This document shows positions 8,569 through 17,665 of a stretch of 64,000 nucleotides of DNA, piece after piece. A program made the translations under genes and the position numbers. The stretch's first letter is position 1, and every line of letters starts with the position of its first letter. The notes below the pieces were generated by a model. That model did no database searches and was not told where the DNA came from. It was given only the letters and a program-made list of their open reading frames with translations. Origin of the DNA: Flexithrix dorotheae DSM 6795 (GTDB lineage: Bacteria > Bacteroidota > Bacteroidia > Cytophagales > Flammeovirgaceae); contig NZ_KB903454.1 of assembly GCF_000379765.1 (NCBI RefSeq), positions 310,001 to 374,000 of the forward strand, given 5' to 3'.

Positions 8569-10305
8569 CTAAATCCTTGCCTGATACGTATAGAGGTCAT
8601 AGTACCTCCCCTCCTTGGCTATCAATTGTTCGTGGGTGCCCTGTTCGGCAATTTTACCGCCCTCAATTACCAAAATCTGATCTGCCTGACGAATGGTACT
8701 CAACCGGTGAGCTATGACAAATGTAGTCCTTCCTTTCATCAATTCCTTAAGGCTGGCCTGTATAAGGCTTTCACTTTCAGTATCCAGGTTGGAAGTAGCT
8801 TCATCCAGAATTAATATTTTGGGGTTGGCCAAAACCGCTCGAGCAATGGCAATTCTTTGTCTTTGCCCTCCTGAAAGTTTCACACCTCTTTCCCCGATAA
8901 TGGTTTCTAGTCCATCCTCAAACCGATCAGTAAATTCCTGAACATAAGCCGCTTTAACGGCATTTTGCAATTGTTCCTCAGAAGCATTTGGTCTGGGGAA
9001 AAGGATATTTTCCCGAATGGTGCCATCAAACAGAAAATCATCCTGAAGTACCACACCCAGGTGTTCTCTAAAACTTTTCAGGGAAACTTCAGAAAAGTCA
9101 ATGCCATCAATGGTGATTTTTCCTGAAACCGGATTTAAAAAGGAGGCAGCCAATCCCGCTATGGTTGATTTACCTGATCCGGAAGTCCCTACCAAAGCAG
9201 TCACTGTTCCTGCTGGTGCAGTAAATGAAACATCATTTATAACATTTTTGTCCTCCTCATAAGCAAATGAAACATGCTCAAAAGCGTAATCTCCCTTTAA
9301 TTCTCCAAGGATAATTTTTCGTTTGCTCCCATCCTCCTCCGGAGGCATGTTCATTAAATCTTCGGTTCGGTCCAAACCAGCAAATGCTTCAGTTAACTGG
9401 CTTCCGGTATTACTCATCTGCACAATCGGGGCAATCATAAAACCAAGGAAGAGGGTAAAGGAAATAAATTCCCCTAAAGTCAAAGCATCGTCCATAATTA
9501 AATATCCTCCAATACCCATAATTCCTGTAGTGGCAATTCCCAATAAAAAAGCACCTGAACTTGTCACCAAAGCCGTGGAAGTTAAACTTTCTTTTACATT
9601 CAGAAATAACCGTTCTACACCACCTTCAAATGTCTTCACTTCCTGTTCTTCCGCATTAAATCCCTTGATTACCCGTATCCCATTTAATGTTTCTGTAAGC
9701 CTGCCCGTTACTTCTGCATTTATTTCCCCTCTTTTTCTAAAAATCGGCCGGATATACCCAAATGCTTTTAATGAAATAAAACCAAAAAGAGAAACTGGCA
9801 CTAACACAAAAAAGGTCATTACCGGACTGATCGAAATTAAAATCACAAGAGAAATTATAGAAGTAATAATTCCTCCAAATAATTGAACAAGGCCTGTTCC
9901 AACTAGGTTTCGAACACCTTCCACATCCGTCATAATCCTGGAAACCAGTTCCCCGGCTTTAGCATTATCAAAAAACCTTACAGGAAAACTCAGGATTTGT
10001 TTTTGTACTTTCGCCCGTAATTCAGATATCAAAAATTGCGCTTCCACACTTAATAACCTTGTGAGTAAAAAAGAGGTAGTGGCCTGTAAAACAAGTGCAA
10101 TCACCACTGCTCCCAAAAGTTTATACATGGTATCAATATCTCCTTCCGGAATTATCTCATCTATCAGAATTTTACTGGCATAAGGCAATACCAAACTAGC
10201 TAACCTGCTGATAAAAATTAATACAATTCCTACGGCAAGTAATTTTCTTCTCGGCCAGATAATCGTTTTAAAGACATGGGAAATGGTAACTTTTCGCTTT
10301 GCCAT
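8569..10305 (-). CDS. ABC exporter, fused membrane and ATPase domains (MsbA/BmrA type)
   Basis: This 578-residue half-transporter has an N-terminal six-helix transmembrane domain (about residues 20-310) followed by a nucleotide-binding domain. The ATPase half has Walker A GTSGSGKST near residue 372, a Q-loop (VVLQDDFLFDG), the signature LSGGQRQRIAIARA near 476, Walker B ILILDEATSNLD and the switch His in VIAHRLST. It would act as a homodimer in the inner membrane, exporting lipids, drugs or peptides; similar proteins are annotated as lipid A flippase MsbA, but the substrate cannot be read from sequence. It lies between two unrelated genes, with no accessory membrane-fusion gene, which argues against a type I secretion role. 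Confidence 0.93.
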   Translation of the reverse strand: MAKRKVTISHVFKTIIWPRRKLLAVGIVLIFISRLASLVLPYASKILIDEIIPEGDIDTMYKLLGAVVIALVLQATTSFLLTRLLSVEAQFLISELRAKVQKQILSFPVRFFDNAKAGELVSRIMTDVEGVRNLVGTGLVQLFGGIITSIISLVILISISPVMTFFVLVPVSLFGFISLKAFGYIRPIFRKRGEINAEVTGRLTETLNGIRVIKGFNAEEQEVKTFEGGVERLFLNVKESLTSTALVTSSGAFLLGIATTGIMGIGGYLIMDDALTLGEFISFTLFLGFMIAPIVQMSNTGSQLTEAFAGLDRTEDLMNMPPEEDGSKRKIILGELKGDYAFEHVSFAYEEDKNVINDVSFTAPAGTVTALVGTSGSGKSTIAGLAASFLNPVSGKITIDGIDFSEVSLKSFREHLGVVLQDDFLFDGTIRENILFPRPNASEEQLQNAVKAAYVQEFTDRFEDGLETIIGERGVKLSGGQRQRIAIARAVLANPKILILDEATSNLDTESESLIQASLKELMKGRTTFVIAHRLSTIRQADQILVIEGGKIAEQGTHEQLIAKEGRYYDLYTYQARI

Positions 10306-10567
10306 TTTATGGATTAATATCGATTTAAGTGAGCCGGAAAGTTAAAAAAGAATTAGAGCAATACAGGGGAAATGAGCATTAAATTTCAGATCAGAAAATT
10401 TAAAACAGCCTAATTCAAGTACATAAAATTCGCTTATTGTAACATAATGATTTTTTACGGGTACATTTTCAGTATTCCCCAGAGATGAAATTGTTTTTAC
10501 CGGGAAAAGTATTTAATATAAGTCTTTAATATTTAAAATATCTAAAAACAATTTGATCATCTTACTA

Positions 10568-12256
10568 ATGAAAATGAAACAAATTTCTTATTTACTATTC
10601 GCTTGTTTACTTTATTTTTCTGCCTGTACCAGTCAGAATCAGGAAGAGGCTAAACAAGCCCCAAACACAGAAAGCTATTCAGCTGATATTATCATATATG
10701 GAGGAACTTCAGCTGCGGTAACCGCTGCAGTAGAAGCAACAAAAGCCGGTAAATCTGCTATAATTGTTTCCCCGGATAAACACCTTGGAGGCCTTTCTTC
10801 AGGAGGACTGGGCTATACTGATACCGGAAACAAAGAAGTGATTGGCGGACTGGCCAGGGAATTTTACCACAGGGTTTATAATTATTATCAGGATGATAAA
10901 ACCTGGAAATGGCAAAAGAAGGAAGAATATGGGAACAAAGGCCAGGGAACTCCCGCAATGGATGGTGATGCCAGAACCATGTGGATTTTTGAACCACATA
11001 TAGCCGAGCAGGTTTTCGAAGATTTTATTAAGGAATATAATATTACGGTTTACCGGGACGAATGGCTGAACCGGGAAAACGGAGTAGTGCTAAAGGATGG
11101 GAAAATTCAAAGTTTCACCACCCTGAGTGGAAAAACTTTTGAAGGCAAAATATTTATGGATGCTACCTATGAAGGTGACTTAATGGCTGAGGCTGGAGTA
11201 AGTTACCATGTGGGTAGAGAAGCAAATAGTGTTTATGGTGAAAATTTCAATGGTGTCCAGGCTGGTGTTTTCCACCATAGGCATTATTTCCTGGAAGATA
11301 TTGATCCTTATAAAACTCCCGGAGATCCAAGCAGTGGTTTACTGCCAAAAATATCAGATCAACCACCGGGAGAAAATGGTGAAGGGGATGATAAAATTCA
11401 GGCCTATTGCTTTAGAATGTGTTTAAGTAGACATCCGGAAAACCGGGTGCCATTTCCCAAACCTGATAATTACGATCCTGCAAATTATGAACTTCTGGCC
11501 AGGGTTTTTGCCTCGGGTTGGAGAGAAACTTTTCATAAGTACGATCCTATTCCCAACTGGAAAACAGATACCAATAACCATGGTCCATTCAGTACCGATA
11601 ATATTGGTATGAATTACGGTTACCCTGAAGCTTCCTACGAAGAAAGAAAAGCAATCATTAAGGAACATGAAGATTACCAGAAAGGCCTGATGTATTATCT
11701 ATCCCATAATGAAAAAGTACCGGAAGAAGTCAGGAAGGAGATGGCCCAATGGGGTTTGGCTAAAGATGAATTTACAGATAATGGAAACTGGCCTCATCAG
11801 ATTTATGTAAGGGAAGCCAGAAGAATGATTGGGGATTTCGTAATGACAGAAAAAGAAGTAATGGGAGATATTCCATTGGACAGATCAATTGGAATGGGAT
11901 CTTATGCCATGGACTCCCACAATACCCAGCGGTTTGTCACCAAAGATGGTTTTGTTCAAAATGAAGGTGATATTGGAGTGCATCCTCATCAGCCTTATCA
12001 AATTGATTACGGATCGATTGTGCCTAAAAAAGGAGAATGCCCTAACCTGCTTGTTCCAGTTTGTGTTTCCAGTTCTCACATTGCCTTCGGCTCTATAAGG
12101 ATGGAACCTGTTTTTATGATTCTGGGACAGTCAGCAGCTTCAGCAGCCATATTGGCCATTGATAAGAATATTAGTGTTCAGGAAGTAGCTTATACGGACC
12201 TGAGACCTCTTTTGGAAAAAGGTTTGCAAAGATTGGAATATAAAAAGGAAAACTAG
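10568..12256 (+). CDS. Lipoprotein FAD-dependent oxidoreductase (FAD_oxidored family)
   Basis: The protein starts with a lipoprotein signal (LLYFSACTS), so it is exported and anchored after cleavage at Cys. A Rossmann FAD-binding region follows: ADIIIYGGTSAAVTAAVEATKAG, then the family signature HLGGLSSGGLGYTD and MDATYEGDLMAEAG, and a C-terminal FAD-contact region. Proteins of this family are common in Bacteroidetes and Planctomycetes near polysaccharide or glycoside degradation genes, acting on unknown substrates. ATG at 10568 (MKMKQIS) is preferred over the upstream start at 10553 because it gives a normal signal peptide; 10574 is also possible. It converges with the SASA esterase gene, another exported lipoprotein, so both may belong to carbohydrate processing, which is inference. 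Confidence 0.88.
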   Translation: MKMKQISYLLFACLLYFSACTSQNQEEAKQAPNTESYSADIIIYGGTSAAVTAAVEATKAGKSAIIVSPDKHLGGLSSGGLGYTDTGNKEVIGGLAREFYHRVYNYYQDDKTWKWQKKEEYGNKGQGTPAMDGDARTMWIFEPHIAEQVFEDFIKEYNITVYRDEWLNRENGVVLKDGKIQSFTTLSGKTFEGKIFMDATYEGDLMAEAGVSYHVGREANSVYGENFNGVQAGVFHHRHYFLEDIDPYKTPGDPSSGLLPKISDQPPGENGEGDDKIQAYCFRMCLSRHPENRVPFPKPDNYDPANYELLARVFASGWRETFHKYDPIPNWKTDTNNHGPFSTDNIGMNYGYPEASYEERKAIIKEHEDYQKGLMYYLSHNEKVPEEVRKEMAQWGLAKDEFTDNGNWPHQIYVREARRMIGDFVMTEKEVMGDIPLDRSIGMGSYAMDSHNTQRFVTKDGFVQNEGDIGVHPHQPYQIDYGSIVPKKGECPNLLVPVCVSSSHIAFGSIRMEPVFMILGQSAASAAILAIDKNISVQEVAYTDLRPLLEKGLQRLEYKKEN

Positions 12257-12271
12257 AAATTTAAAAGAAAG

Positions 12272-12313
12272 TGAAGCAAAGTAGCCTGGTTGAAATGAGT
12301 CTACTTTGCTTCA
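12272..12313. terminator. Hairpin between convergent oxidoreductase and esterase genes
   Basis: A 13-base arm TGAAGCAAAGTAG pairs perfectly with CTACTTTGCTTCA across a 16-base loop. There is no long U-tract on either side, so termination is likely but not certain. Confidence 0.6.
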
Positions 12314-12317
12314 TAAA

Positions 12318-13127
12318 TTATTGTTGTAAATCCATCATCACTTCAGCATATCTTTTCCCCAACTCTCTGGCTGAAGCTGAACTAAAATGAGTATCATCTC
12401 CCTTGTGGGTCAGGTTTTTTGCAGAAACAAACCCTACATTCTCATTTTCTTTAGCAAAGGTTTCCAGGGTTGAATTAATTTCTGCTGCAAAAGCATTTTT
12501 TTGAACAAAAAAATCACCCAATCCTCCAACTACAAAAGGGATTTTTTCATTTCCTCCGGCAGTTCGCATTCGGCCAACCAGTTCAGCAAGCTTCATTTTA
12601 TAGCTTCCTACTTTTTCTTCCTTACTATCAGATTCTCCCTGATGCCATAAAAATCCTTTTATTACACCTTTTTTACTTGCTTCTTCAATCCTTTTTATCG
12701 CATCATCATAAGGATATGATTTGGTCTGCTCGTGAAAACCTCCGGGTGTCCAAGAATCAATGGGAGAACCACCAGCCGCACAAGGGACCAGTCCAATGTT
12801 TACCTGAGGATTTAAGGTTGCCATCATTTTTCCAAAAGTTAATCCCGGCCCAACTCCTGCAACGGGTTTATCGAAATGCATGGGATCTTTGGCCAATTCC
12901 CATTCATTATTTTTATTGAGCATGAATACTCTTTCATGAGGAATGGTATCTAATTTACCGGGCTTTCCCCTGCCGGCCATATTGGACTGGCCAATTAAGA
13001 TATAAATGTGGAAATCTTCTTTGGAAACTTCTGCTTTTTGTTCTTTCTGGTTTACACTCTGATTACAAGCCGAAAAAAAGCAAAACAAGACAAGTAATGG
13101 AATAGCCCACAGGTAATTATTTCTCAT
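12318..13127 (-). CDS. Lipoprotein carbohydrate acetylesterase, SASA/CE6-like
   Basis: This 269-residue protein is an SGNH-fold esterase of the sialate O-acetylesterase (SASA, DUF303) group. A lipoprotein signal (LFCFFSACNQ) anchors it outside the cytoplasm. The catalytic serine is in IGQSNMAGRG, a conserved Gly-rich block follows (PCAAGGSPIDSW), then LWHQGESDS, and the Asp/His pair lies in KGDDTHFSSAS near the C-terminus. CE6 members remove acetyl groups from xylan and related polysaccharides, and SASA members do so from sialic acids. The specific sugar cannot be read from sequence. Its stop faces that of the FAD oxidoreductase; nothing upstream on its own strand suggests an operon. Confidence 0.88.
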   Translation of the reverse strand: MRNNYLWAIPLLVLFCFFSACNQSVNQKEQKAEVSKEDFHIYILIGQSNMAGRGKPGKLDTIPHERVFMLNKNNEWELAKDPMHFDKPVAGVGPGLTFGKMMATLNPQVNIGLVPCAAGGSPIDSWTPGGFHEQTKSYPYDDAIKRIEEASKKGVIKGFLWHQGESDSKEEKVGSYKMKLAELVGRMRTAGGNEKIPFVVGGLGDFFVQKNAFAAEINSTLETFAKENENVGFVSAKNLTHKGDDTHFSSASARELGKRYAEVMMDLQQ

Positions 13128-13333
13128 ATTAGGTATTTGGTTTAATGATAGGGCTTAGTTTGATTTACCCAATTATTTTCAATTGTACAGATGAAAAATT
13201 TAACAACAGGCCTTTGATCAAAAAATACAATTAAAAAAAAGAGATAAACTTAGCCTAAATATTACAGGCAAAATTGACTACTTGTAAGCAAAACTCCAAT
13301 TAGAATTGAGCAATTTATTGAAAGAAGATAGGA

Positions 13334-14569
13334 TTATTCATAACGCAAAGATTCAATTGGATCTAATTTAGAAGCCTTGCTGGCCGGGTAATAACCAGAC
13401 ATCATGCCCACAATCACACAGACTACAAAACCTACGGTAATCCAGATGACAGGGAAAATAAAACCTTCTGCATCAAACAAAACCGTGACCAAATTCCCAA
13501 TTACTATTCCCAAAGCCACTCCTATAATGCCACCTAAAATACAAATCGTAATAGCCTCCATCAAGAATTGCTCTCTTATCCTGCTTGGAGTAGCCCCCAA
13601 TGCTTTCCTAATGCCAATTTCCCTGGTTCTTTCCGTAACGGAAACCATCATAATATTCATCAAAGCTATGGAAGCACCTAATAAAGTGACAAAACCAATT
13701 AATGCTCCTCCTCTCTTCAACTGGCCTGAAGTTTCATCAATGGTTTGTACAATGGATTCACTCCTGGAAATTTCAAATGATTCTTCTTTTCCCAATTCAT
13801 CTTTTCGGATCGCCCTCATAATTCCTGTGGCTTCGCCAATCAGGTAATCCAGTTTTGAGGGATCTTTTACAGTGGTGGTGAGTGTATAGGAAAGCCTTGT
13901 CTGGGCGGCAAATTTATTGGCATTATTTACCGGAATAAAAATGGACCGGTCTAATCCCCCGCTACCCAATCCGCCAGATTTGTCCAATACTCCTACTATT
14001 AAAAATTTATTTCCTCTTACCCCAATAGTTTTATTTAATGGATCTTCTTTGTCAAAAAGGGTCTGGACAATTTCGCTTCCAATAATGGCTACATTGGCTC
14101 CCTGCTCTAGTTCAAAGCGGGAAAACTCCCTTCCTTTGGCCAAATCATATCCTTTATTTTGAAGGTAAAATTCATCAATTCCCGAAACTCTGGAATTGGG
14201 ATTCGTTTTTTTCGATAAATGTTTTGCTTCGGCACTTCCCGTAACCCATACAAAAACACTTATCTTTTCGGCATACTGTCCAAACCTTTCTTTAAATTTT
14301 AGAATTTCCCGGTAATCAAGCGGTTGTTTGGCACTGGTGGAAATCCCTCTGGATCTTCTGGAACGGTATCTTTTATCTTTAATATCAAAACTATTTGCAC
14401 CCATATCTGCCAAACCGGAAGTAATAGAATATTGTATGGCATCCACTGCAGTAAGTATTCCTACTAAGGAGGTGATCCCAATTGCCACAATTGAAGCAGT
14501 TAGAAATGTCCTTAATTTGTTATCCTTAATGGATTTTATAGCCTCTTTTACATTTTCTATGTAATTCAT
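13334..14569 (-). CDS. MacB/FtsX-type ABC transporter permease
   Basis: This 411-residue permease has one N-terminal membrane helix (TFLTASIVAIGITSLVGIL), a large periplasmic MacB-PCD domain (about residues 40-270) and three C-terminal helices of the FtsX domain. The conserved cytoplasmic loop TREIGIRKALGATPSRIREQF couples to an ATPase, and the family's usual C-terminal motif PASKASKLDPIESLRYE is present. Such permeases do mechanotransmission or export of lipoproteins, peptides or antibiotics. The ATPase partner is not in this window next to it, so it must be encoded elsewhere. It is separated from a divergent secreted-protein gene by 185 bases containing a long inverted repeat. Confidence 0.9.
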   Translation of the reverse strand: MNYIENVKEAIKSIKDNKLRTFLTASIVAIGITSLVGILTAVDAIQYSITSGLADMGANSFDIKDKRYRSRRSRGISTSAKQPLDYREILKFKERFGQYAEKISVFVWVTGSAEAKHLSKKTNPNSRVSGIDEFYLQNKGYDLAKGREFSRFELEQGANVAIIGSEIVQTLFDKEDPLNKTIGVRGNKFLIVGVLDKSGGLGSGGLDRSIFIPVNNANKFAAQTRLSYTLTTTVKDPSKLDYLIGEATGIMRAIRKDELGKEESFEISRSESIVQTIDETSGQLKRGGALIGFVTLLGASIALMNIMMVSVTERTREIGIRKALGATPSRIREQFLMEAITICILGGIIGVALGIVIGNLVTVLFDAEGFIFPVIWITVGFVVCVIVGMMSGYYPASKASKLDPIESLRYE

Positions 14570-14610
14570 GGGGTAAAGTTATCAAAATTGTCGATTTTAG
14601 TACATGACAG

Positions 14611-14645
14611 TAAACTTGAAACCAAAAAATAAAACTTCAAGTTTA
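14611..14645. repeat. Inverted repeat between divergent genes
   Basis: Ten-base arms TAAACTTGAA and TTCAAGTTTA are perfect reverse complements separated by 15 bases. The repeat lies between the divergent permease and secreted-protein genes, so it may be an operator or a leader hairpin of either. Confidence 0.45.
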
Positions 14646-14754
14646 TTGTAGTGATTATAATATATTAGTAATTTAACTAAACAATTGATTACACTTTTCA
14701 GTCAATTTAAATTATCTGATATAATTTTTTTATTTAACAACTAACATGATTGCG

Positions 14755-16014
14755 ATGAAGAAGATTCTGATTCTGTTCAGCATCATATTTTTTACACTAC
14801 AATCCAAGGCCGCCTATATTTTGGTTCCCATGGATGAGACGCAAGTTAATCATTTAAAAGCGTATGGAGTAACATATTGGGTTCTACAGCAGGAAGTAGA
14901 AGCTGAGTGGCTTTTAAATTACAGGGGCGGAAGCTTTATGTTTAAATACCTTCAGGATTTTGAAAATGAGTTAATCATAAGAGGTGTTGGTTATGAGGTC
15001 ATTTCAGATGCTCAAGCACTTGAAATAAAGAATATGATTGCCAGCCCTGAAGCTAATATGGATGTCATGAAGCTGGAAGTTGCACCCAAAATTGCCGTGT
15101 ATTCCCCAAAATCCAAACAGCCATGGGATGATGCTGTAACCCTGGTACTTACCTATGCGGAAATTCCTTATGAGGTAGTTTTTGATGATGAAGTAATGCT
15201 GGGCAAACTACCTGAATACGACTGGTTGCACCTTCACCATGAGGATTTCACTGGTCAATATGGAAAATTTTACGCGACTTACGGAAGGCAGCAATGGTAT
15301 ATTGAACAACAAAGAGAATTTGAAAAATCTGCCCAAAAACATGGTTTTTCAAAAGTTTCCCAGCTTAAATTGGCTGTAGTAAAGAAAATCCGGGATTTCT
15401 GTGCCGGAGGAGGATTTCTTTTTGCCATGTGTTCCGCTTCGGATACTTATGACATCGCACTTTCGGCTGAAGGTGTGGATATTTGTGATTTTATGTATGA
15501 TGGTGATCCACCTGACAGAGATGCTCAAAATAAGCTGGATTATTCCAGCACGTTCGCTTTTAAGGATTTTAAGCTAAAACTAAATCCTTATGAATATGAA
15601 TATTCCAATATTGATAATCAGTCTCATGAAAGAGGCCTGACGGAAGGGAATGACTTCTTTAAATTGTTTCAATTCTCAGCCAAGTGGGATCCTATTCCAA
15701 CCATGCTTTCTCAAAACCATGAGCTACAGATTAAAGGGTTTATGGGCCAAACTACTGCATTTAAAAAGAACCTGATTAAATCGGATGTGGTGATTATGGG
15801 AGAAACCAAGCAAGCCAACGAAGCCAGATACATTCATGGTACTTTTGGAAAAGGGACATGGACTTTCTTTGGCGGTCACGATCCGGAAGATTACAGGCAC
15901 TTTGTAGGTGAAGAGCCTACTGATTTAAATCTTCATCCCAACTCACCAGGATACAGATTAATCTTAAATAACATTCTGTTTCCTGCAGCCAAGAAGAAAA
16001 AACAAAAGACTTAA
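14755..16014 (+). CDS. Secreted GATase1/ThuA-like protein, commonly mislabelled asparagine synthetase B
   Basis: This is about 419 residues with a clear signal peptide (MKKILILFSIIFFTLQSKA). I recognise it as a family conserved across Bacteroidetes whose members often carry the name asparagine synthetase B. It has neither the N-terminal nucleophile Cys2 nor an AsnB synthetase domain, so that name is not supported. The central block GGGFLFAMCSASDTYDIAL resembles a class I amidotransferase nucleophile elbow with a candidate Cys, and the C-terminal GHDPEDYRHFVG may contribute a His. It ends in a lysine-rich tail (AAKKKKQKT). A fold like ThuA/GATase1 is inference. ATG at 14755 is preferred to 14746. 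An intrinsic terminator follows. Confidence 0.7.
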   Translation: MKKILILFSIIFFTLQSKAAYILVPMDETQVNHLKAYGVTYWVLQQEVEAEWLLNYRGGSFMFKYLQDFENELIIRGVGYEVISDAQALEIKNMIASPEANMDVMKLEVAPKIAVYSPKSKQPWDDAVTLVLTYAEIPYEVVFDDEVMLGKLPEYDWLHLHHEDFTGQYGKFYATYGRQQWYIEQQREFEKSAQKHGFSKVSQLKLAVVKKIRDFCAGGGFLFAMCSASDTYDIALSAEGVDICDFMYDGDPPDRDAQNKLDYSSTFAFKDFKLKLNPYEYEYSNIDNQSHERGLTEGNDFFKLFQFSAKWDPIPTMLSQNHELQIKGFMGQTTAFKKNLIKSDVVIMGETKQANEARYIHGTFGKGTWTFFGGHDPEDYRHFVGEEPTDLNLHPNSPGYRLILNNILFPAAKKKKQKT

Positions 16015-16041
16015 TTTTTTGATATTAATATTAATGAAAAG

Positions 16042-16072
16042 GGAACATTTTAACAGGATGTTCCTTTTTTTT
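16042..16072 (+). terminator. Terminator of the secreted GATase1-like gene
   Basis: GGAACAT pairs with ATGTTCC and is followed by eight T residues, a standard rho-independent terminator 28 bases after the stop codon. Confidence 0.88.
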
Positions 16073-16465
16073 CTCCTCTGGTTTAAGTTTAATACCCGCC
16101 ATGGAATTGTTGTGTCTTTCTGTAAAATCCAGTTTTTAACTGGAGATGGCAAAATCAATTCCCGAAAAACTCTTAGAAACTCCAGGCCTCTCCAATGCAC
16201 TTCGAAAGAAATCTATTGGTCCAGGTGGAATACTTGAAATAGGGTGATAAACCAGGACAAACCTTCGGAATTACAAATTTCGAATAGCGAGTTCAGTACA
16301 AGGTACCCAAATCAATCAATTTCCTGGCAGGGTCTTCTCATTTGAGAGACCCTGCATCGTACTTTAGTAAAAATCAAGGTAGCGATAACACCGCCCCTGC
16401 TTAGACTTGCTTTATTTGTATTATCGAATCTCTACAAAGGATTCCAACCAAAAGAAATCAAAACA
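16073..16465. other. Gene-free, hairpin-rich intergenic stretch
   Basis: No convincing gene is visible. The stretch is less T-rich than its surroundings and holds two strong hairpins: TTCGGAATT-aca-AATTTCGAA at 16264-16284, and GCAGGGTC...GACCCTGC at 16327-16355, the latter extended to 12 pairs with one bulge. A small ORF at 16146-16250 would encode 34 residues (MAKSIPEKLLETPGLSNAL...) but resembles no family I know and lacks a good ribosome binding site. A non-coding RNA or a decayed element are both possible. Confidence 0.35.
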
Positions 16466-16499
16466 AAAAAGCCCCTTAGTGAAAACTAAGAGGCTTTTT
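16466..16499 (-). terminator. Terminator downstream of tRNA-Leu
   Basis: On the minus strand AAAAAGCCTCTTAGT pairs with ACTAAGGGGCTTTTT with one mismatch around a four-base loop and ends in a T-run. It lies just 3' of the tRNA gene. Confidence 0.85.
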
Positions 16500-16502
16500 C
16501 TG

Positions 16503-16586
16503 TACCCAGGGCCGGGGTCGAACCGGCACGATATTGCTATCATTGGTGTTTGAGACCAACGCGTCTACCAATTCCGCCACCTGGGC
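16503..16586 (-). tRNA. tRNA-Leu (anticodon CAA)
   Basis: This 84-base class II tRNA has the acceptor stem GCCCAGG/CCTGGGT with a G1-U72 wobble and discriminator A. The anticodon stem is TTGGT/ACCAA around loop CTCAAAC, giving anticodon CAA (codon UUG). A long variable arm is present, and the T-arm is GCCGG-TTCGACC-CCGGC. The 3' CCA is not encoded. Confidence 0.96.
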
Positions 16587-16703
16587 ATTCCAAACGGTCG
16601 ATTTTGGGAGTGCAATTATAGAGAAAGATTTTTTATTTCACAAAGAATTTACCTGCAATTCATTAAAGATTTTGCAAAAAAAATTCAAACCCAAAATCAC
16701 CCA

Positions 16704-17477
16704 TTATAAATCCCATTCATCATTGAGAAAGGCAATATTTAAATGGGCGGTCATATCATATAAAACAGGCACCACTGAAGCAAAATTATTCTTAATCGCC
16801 CATTCATCCGTATCTTCACCTTTATCATTATTTTGTAAATAGCCACTTAGCCAAAGGTACTTTCTTCCACTTGGGTCTGTTCTTTCATCAAATTCTTCCA
16901 CCCACTTGGCGATGGCTTGTCGGCAAATTTTCACTCCTTTCACGGGTGTTTCACTTTTTTTCGGGAAGTTTACATTCAAGGCCACTCCTTTTCCAATGCC
17001 TTTTTCCAATGCTTCTTTGGCAATTTCCTTCACCCACTTTTCTATGTGACTGAAATCTGCTCTGGCATCGTAATCACAAAGGGAAAACCCAATGGATGGA
17101 AGACCTTCTATAGCCGCTTCAATTGCGGCTGACATAGTCCCGGAATACAATACACTTACAGAAGTATTACTGCCATGATTTATTCCACTTACCACCAAAT
17201 CCGGTTCCCGATCTTTTAGTATGTAATTTTTAGCGACTTTGATACAATCTGCCGGAGTTCCGGAGCATTCATAAGCCTCGATATCATCAAAAATATCCGA
17301 CTTATAAATTTTCAGAGGATCGTTGATGGTAATGGCATGACCCATTCCGGATTGCGGGCTATTTGGAGCCACAACTACTACCTCACCAATAGTTGACATG
17401 ATTTCCACAAGTGTCCGAATACCTTTAGAGGTAATACCGTCATCATTGGAAATGAGTATTAATGGTTTTTTCTTCAT
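16704..17477 (-). CDS. surE: 5'-nucleotidase SurE
   Basis: This 257-residue protein is the survival protein SurE, a divalent-metal-dependent nucleoside 5'-monophosphatase active in stationary-phase nucleotide salvage. The N-terminal ILISNDDGI gives the metal-binding Asp pair, with further family blocks APNSPQSGMGHAIT, SGTPADCIK, VSGINHGSNTS (metal-binding Asn) and YSGTMSAAIEA. Its length matches the usual 245-265 residues. The start ATG is preceded by an A-rich stretch, as usual here. It is read alone, in the same direction as the tRNA-Leu that lies 117 bases downstream. Confidence 0.97.
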   Translation of the reverse strand: MKKKPLILISNDDGITSKGIRTLVEIMSTIGEVVVVAPNSPQSGMGHAITINDPLKIYKSDIFDDIEAYECSGTPADCIKVAKNYILKDREPDLVVSGINHGSNTSVSVLYSGTMSAAIEAAIEGLPSIGFSLCDYDARADFSHIEKWVKEIAKEALEKGIGKGVALNVNFPKKSETPVKGVKICRQAIAKWVEEFDERTDPSGRKYLWLSGYLQNNDKGEDTDEWAIKNNFASVVPVLYDMTAHLNIAFLNDEWDL

Positions 17478-17583
17478 TAGGATTTTGATTTTTTTTGTTC
17501 CGGGAAGGAAGAAGTTTGAAGTGAATTAAATTTGATCAATTGAACGACAAGATTAGGTAATTCAATAGTAATATCAAACAAAA

Positions 17584-17611
17584 AAAGATGCTTACATCAA
17601 AAAGCATCTTT
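17584..17611 (-). terminator. Terminator of the secreted hypothetical gene
   Basis: On the minus strand AAAGATGCTT pairs with AAGCATCTTT, followed by a T-run. It lies about 55 bases past the stop of the gene at 17666-18292. Confidence 0.85.
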
Positions 17612-17665
17612 ATGTTATAATTAGCCTAATATTTTAATTATTGTAACCAATTAGCTATATCAAGC

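Noticed and set aside
14755-16014. Asparagine synthetase B
   Set aside because: The name is common for homologues, but there is no Ntn glutaminase Cys2 or synthetase PPi-loop; a signal peptide is present instead.
16019-16237. 72-codon plus-strand ORF after the secreted GATase1-like gene
   Set aside because: It runs through the terminator at 16042-16072, is low in complexity and resembles no protein family.
17531-17545. TTGATCAA and similar short palindromes in spacers
   Set aside because: Eight-base palindromes are expected by chance in AT-rich DNA and have no consistent position relative to genes.
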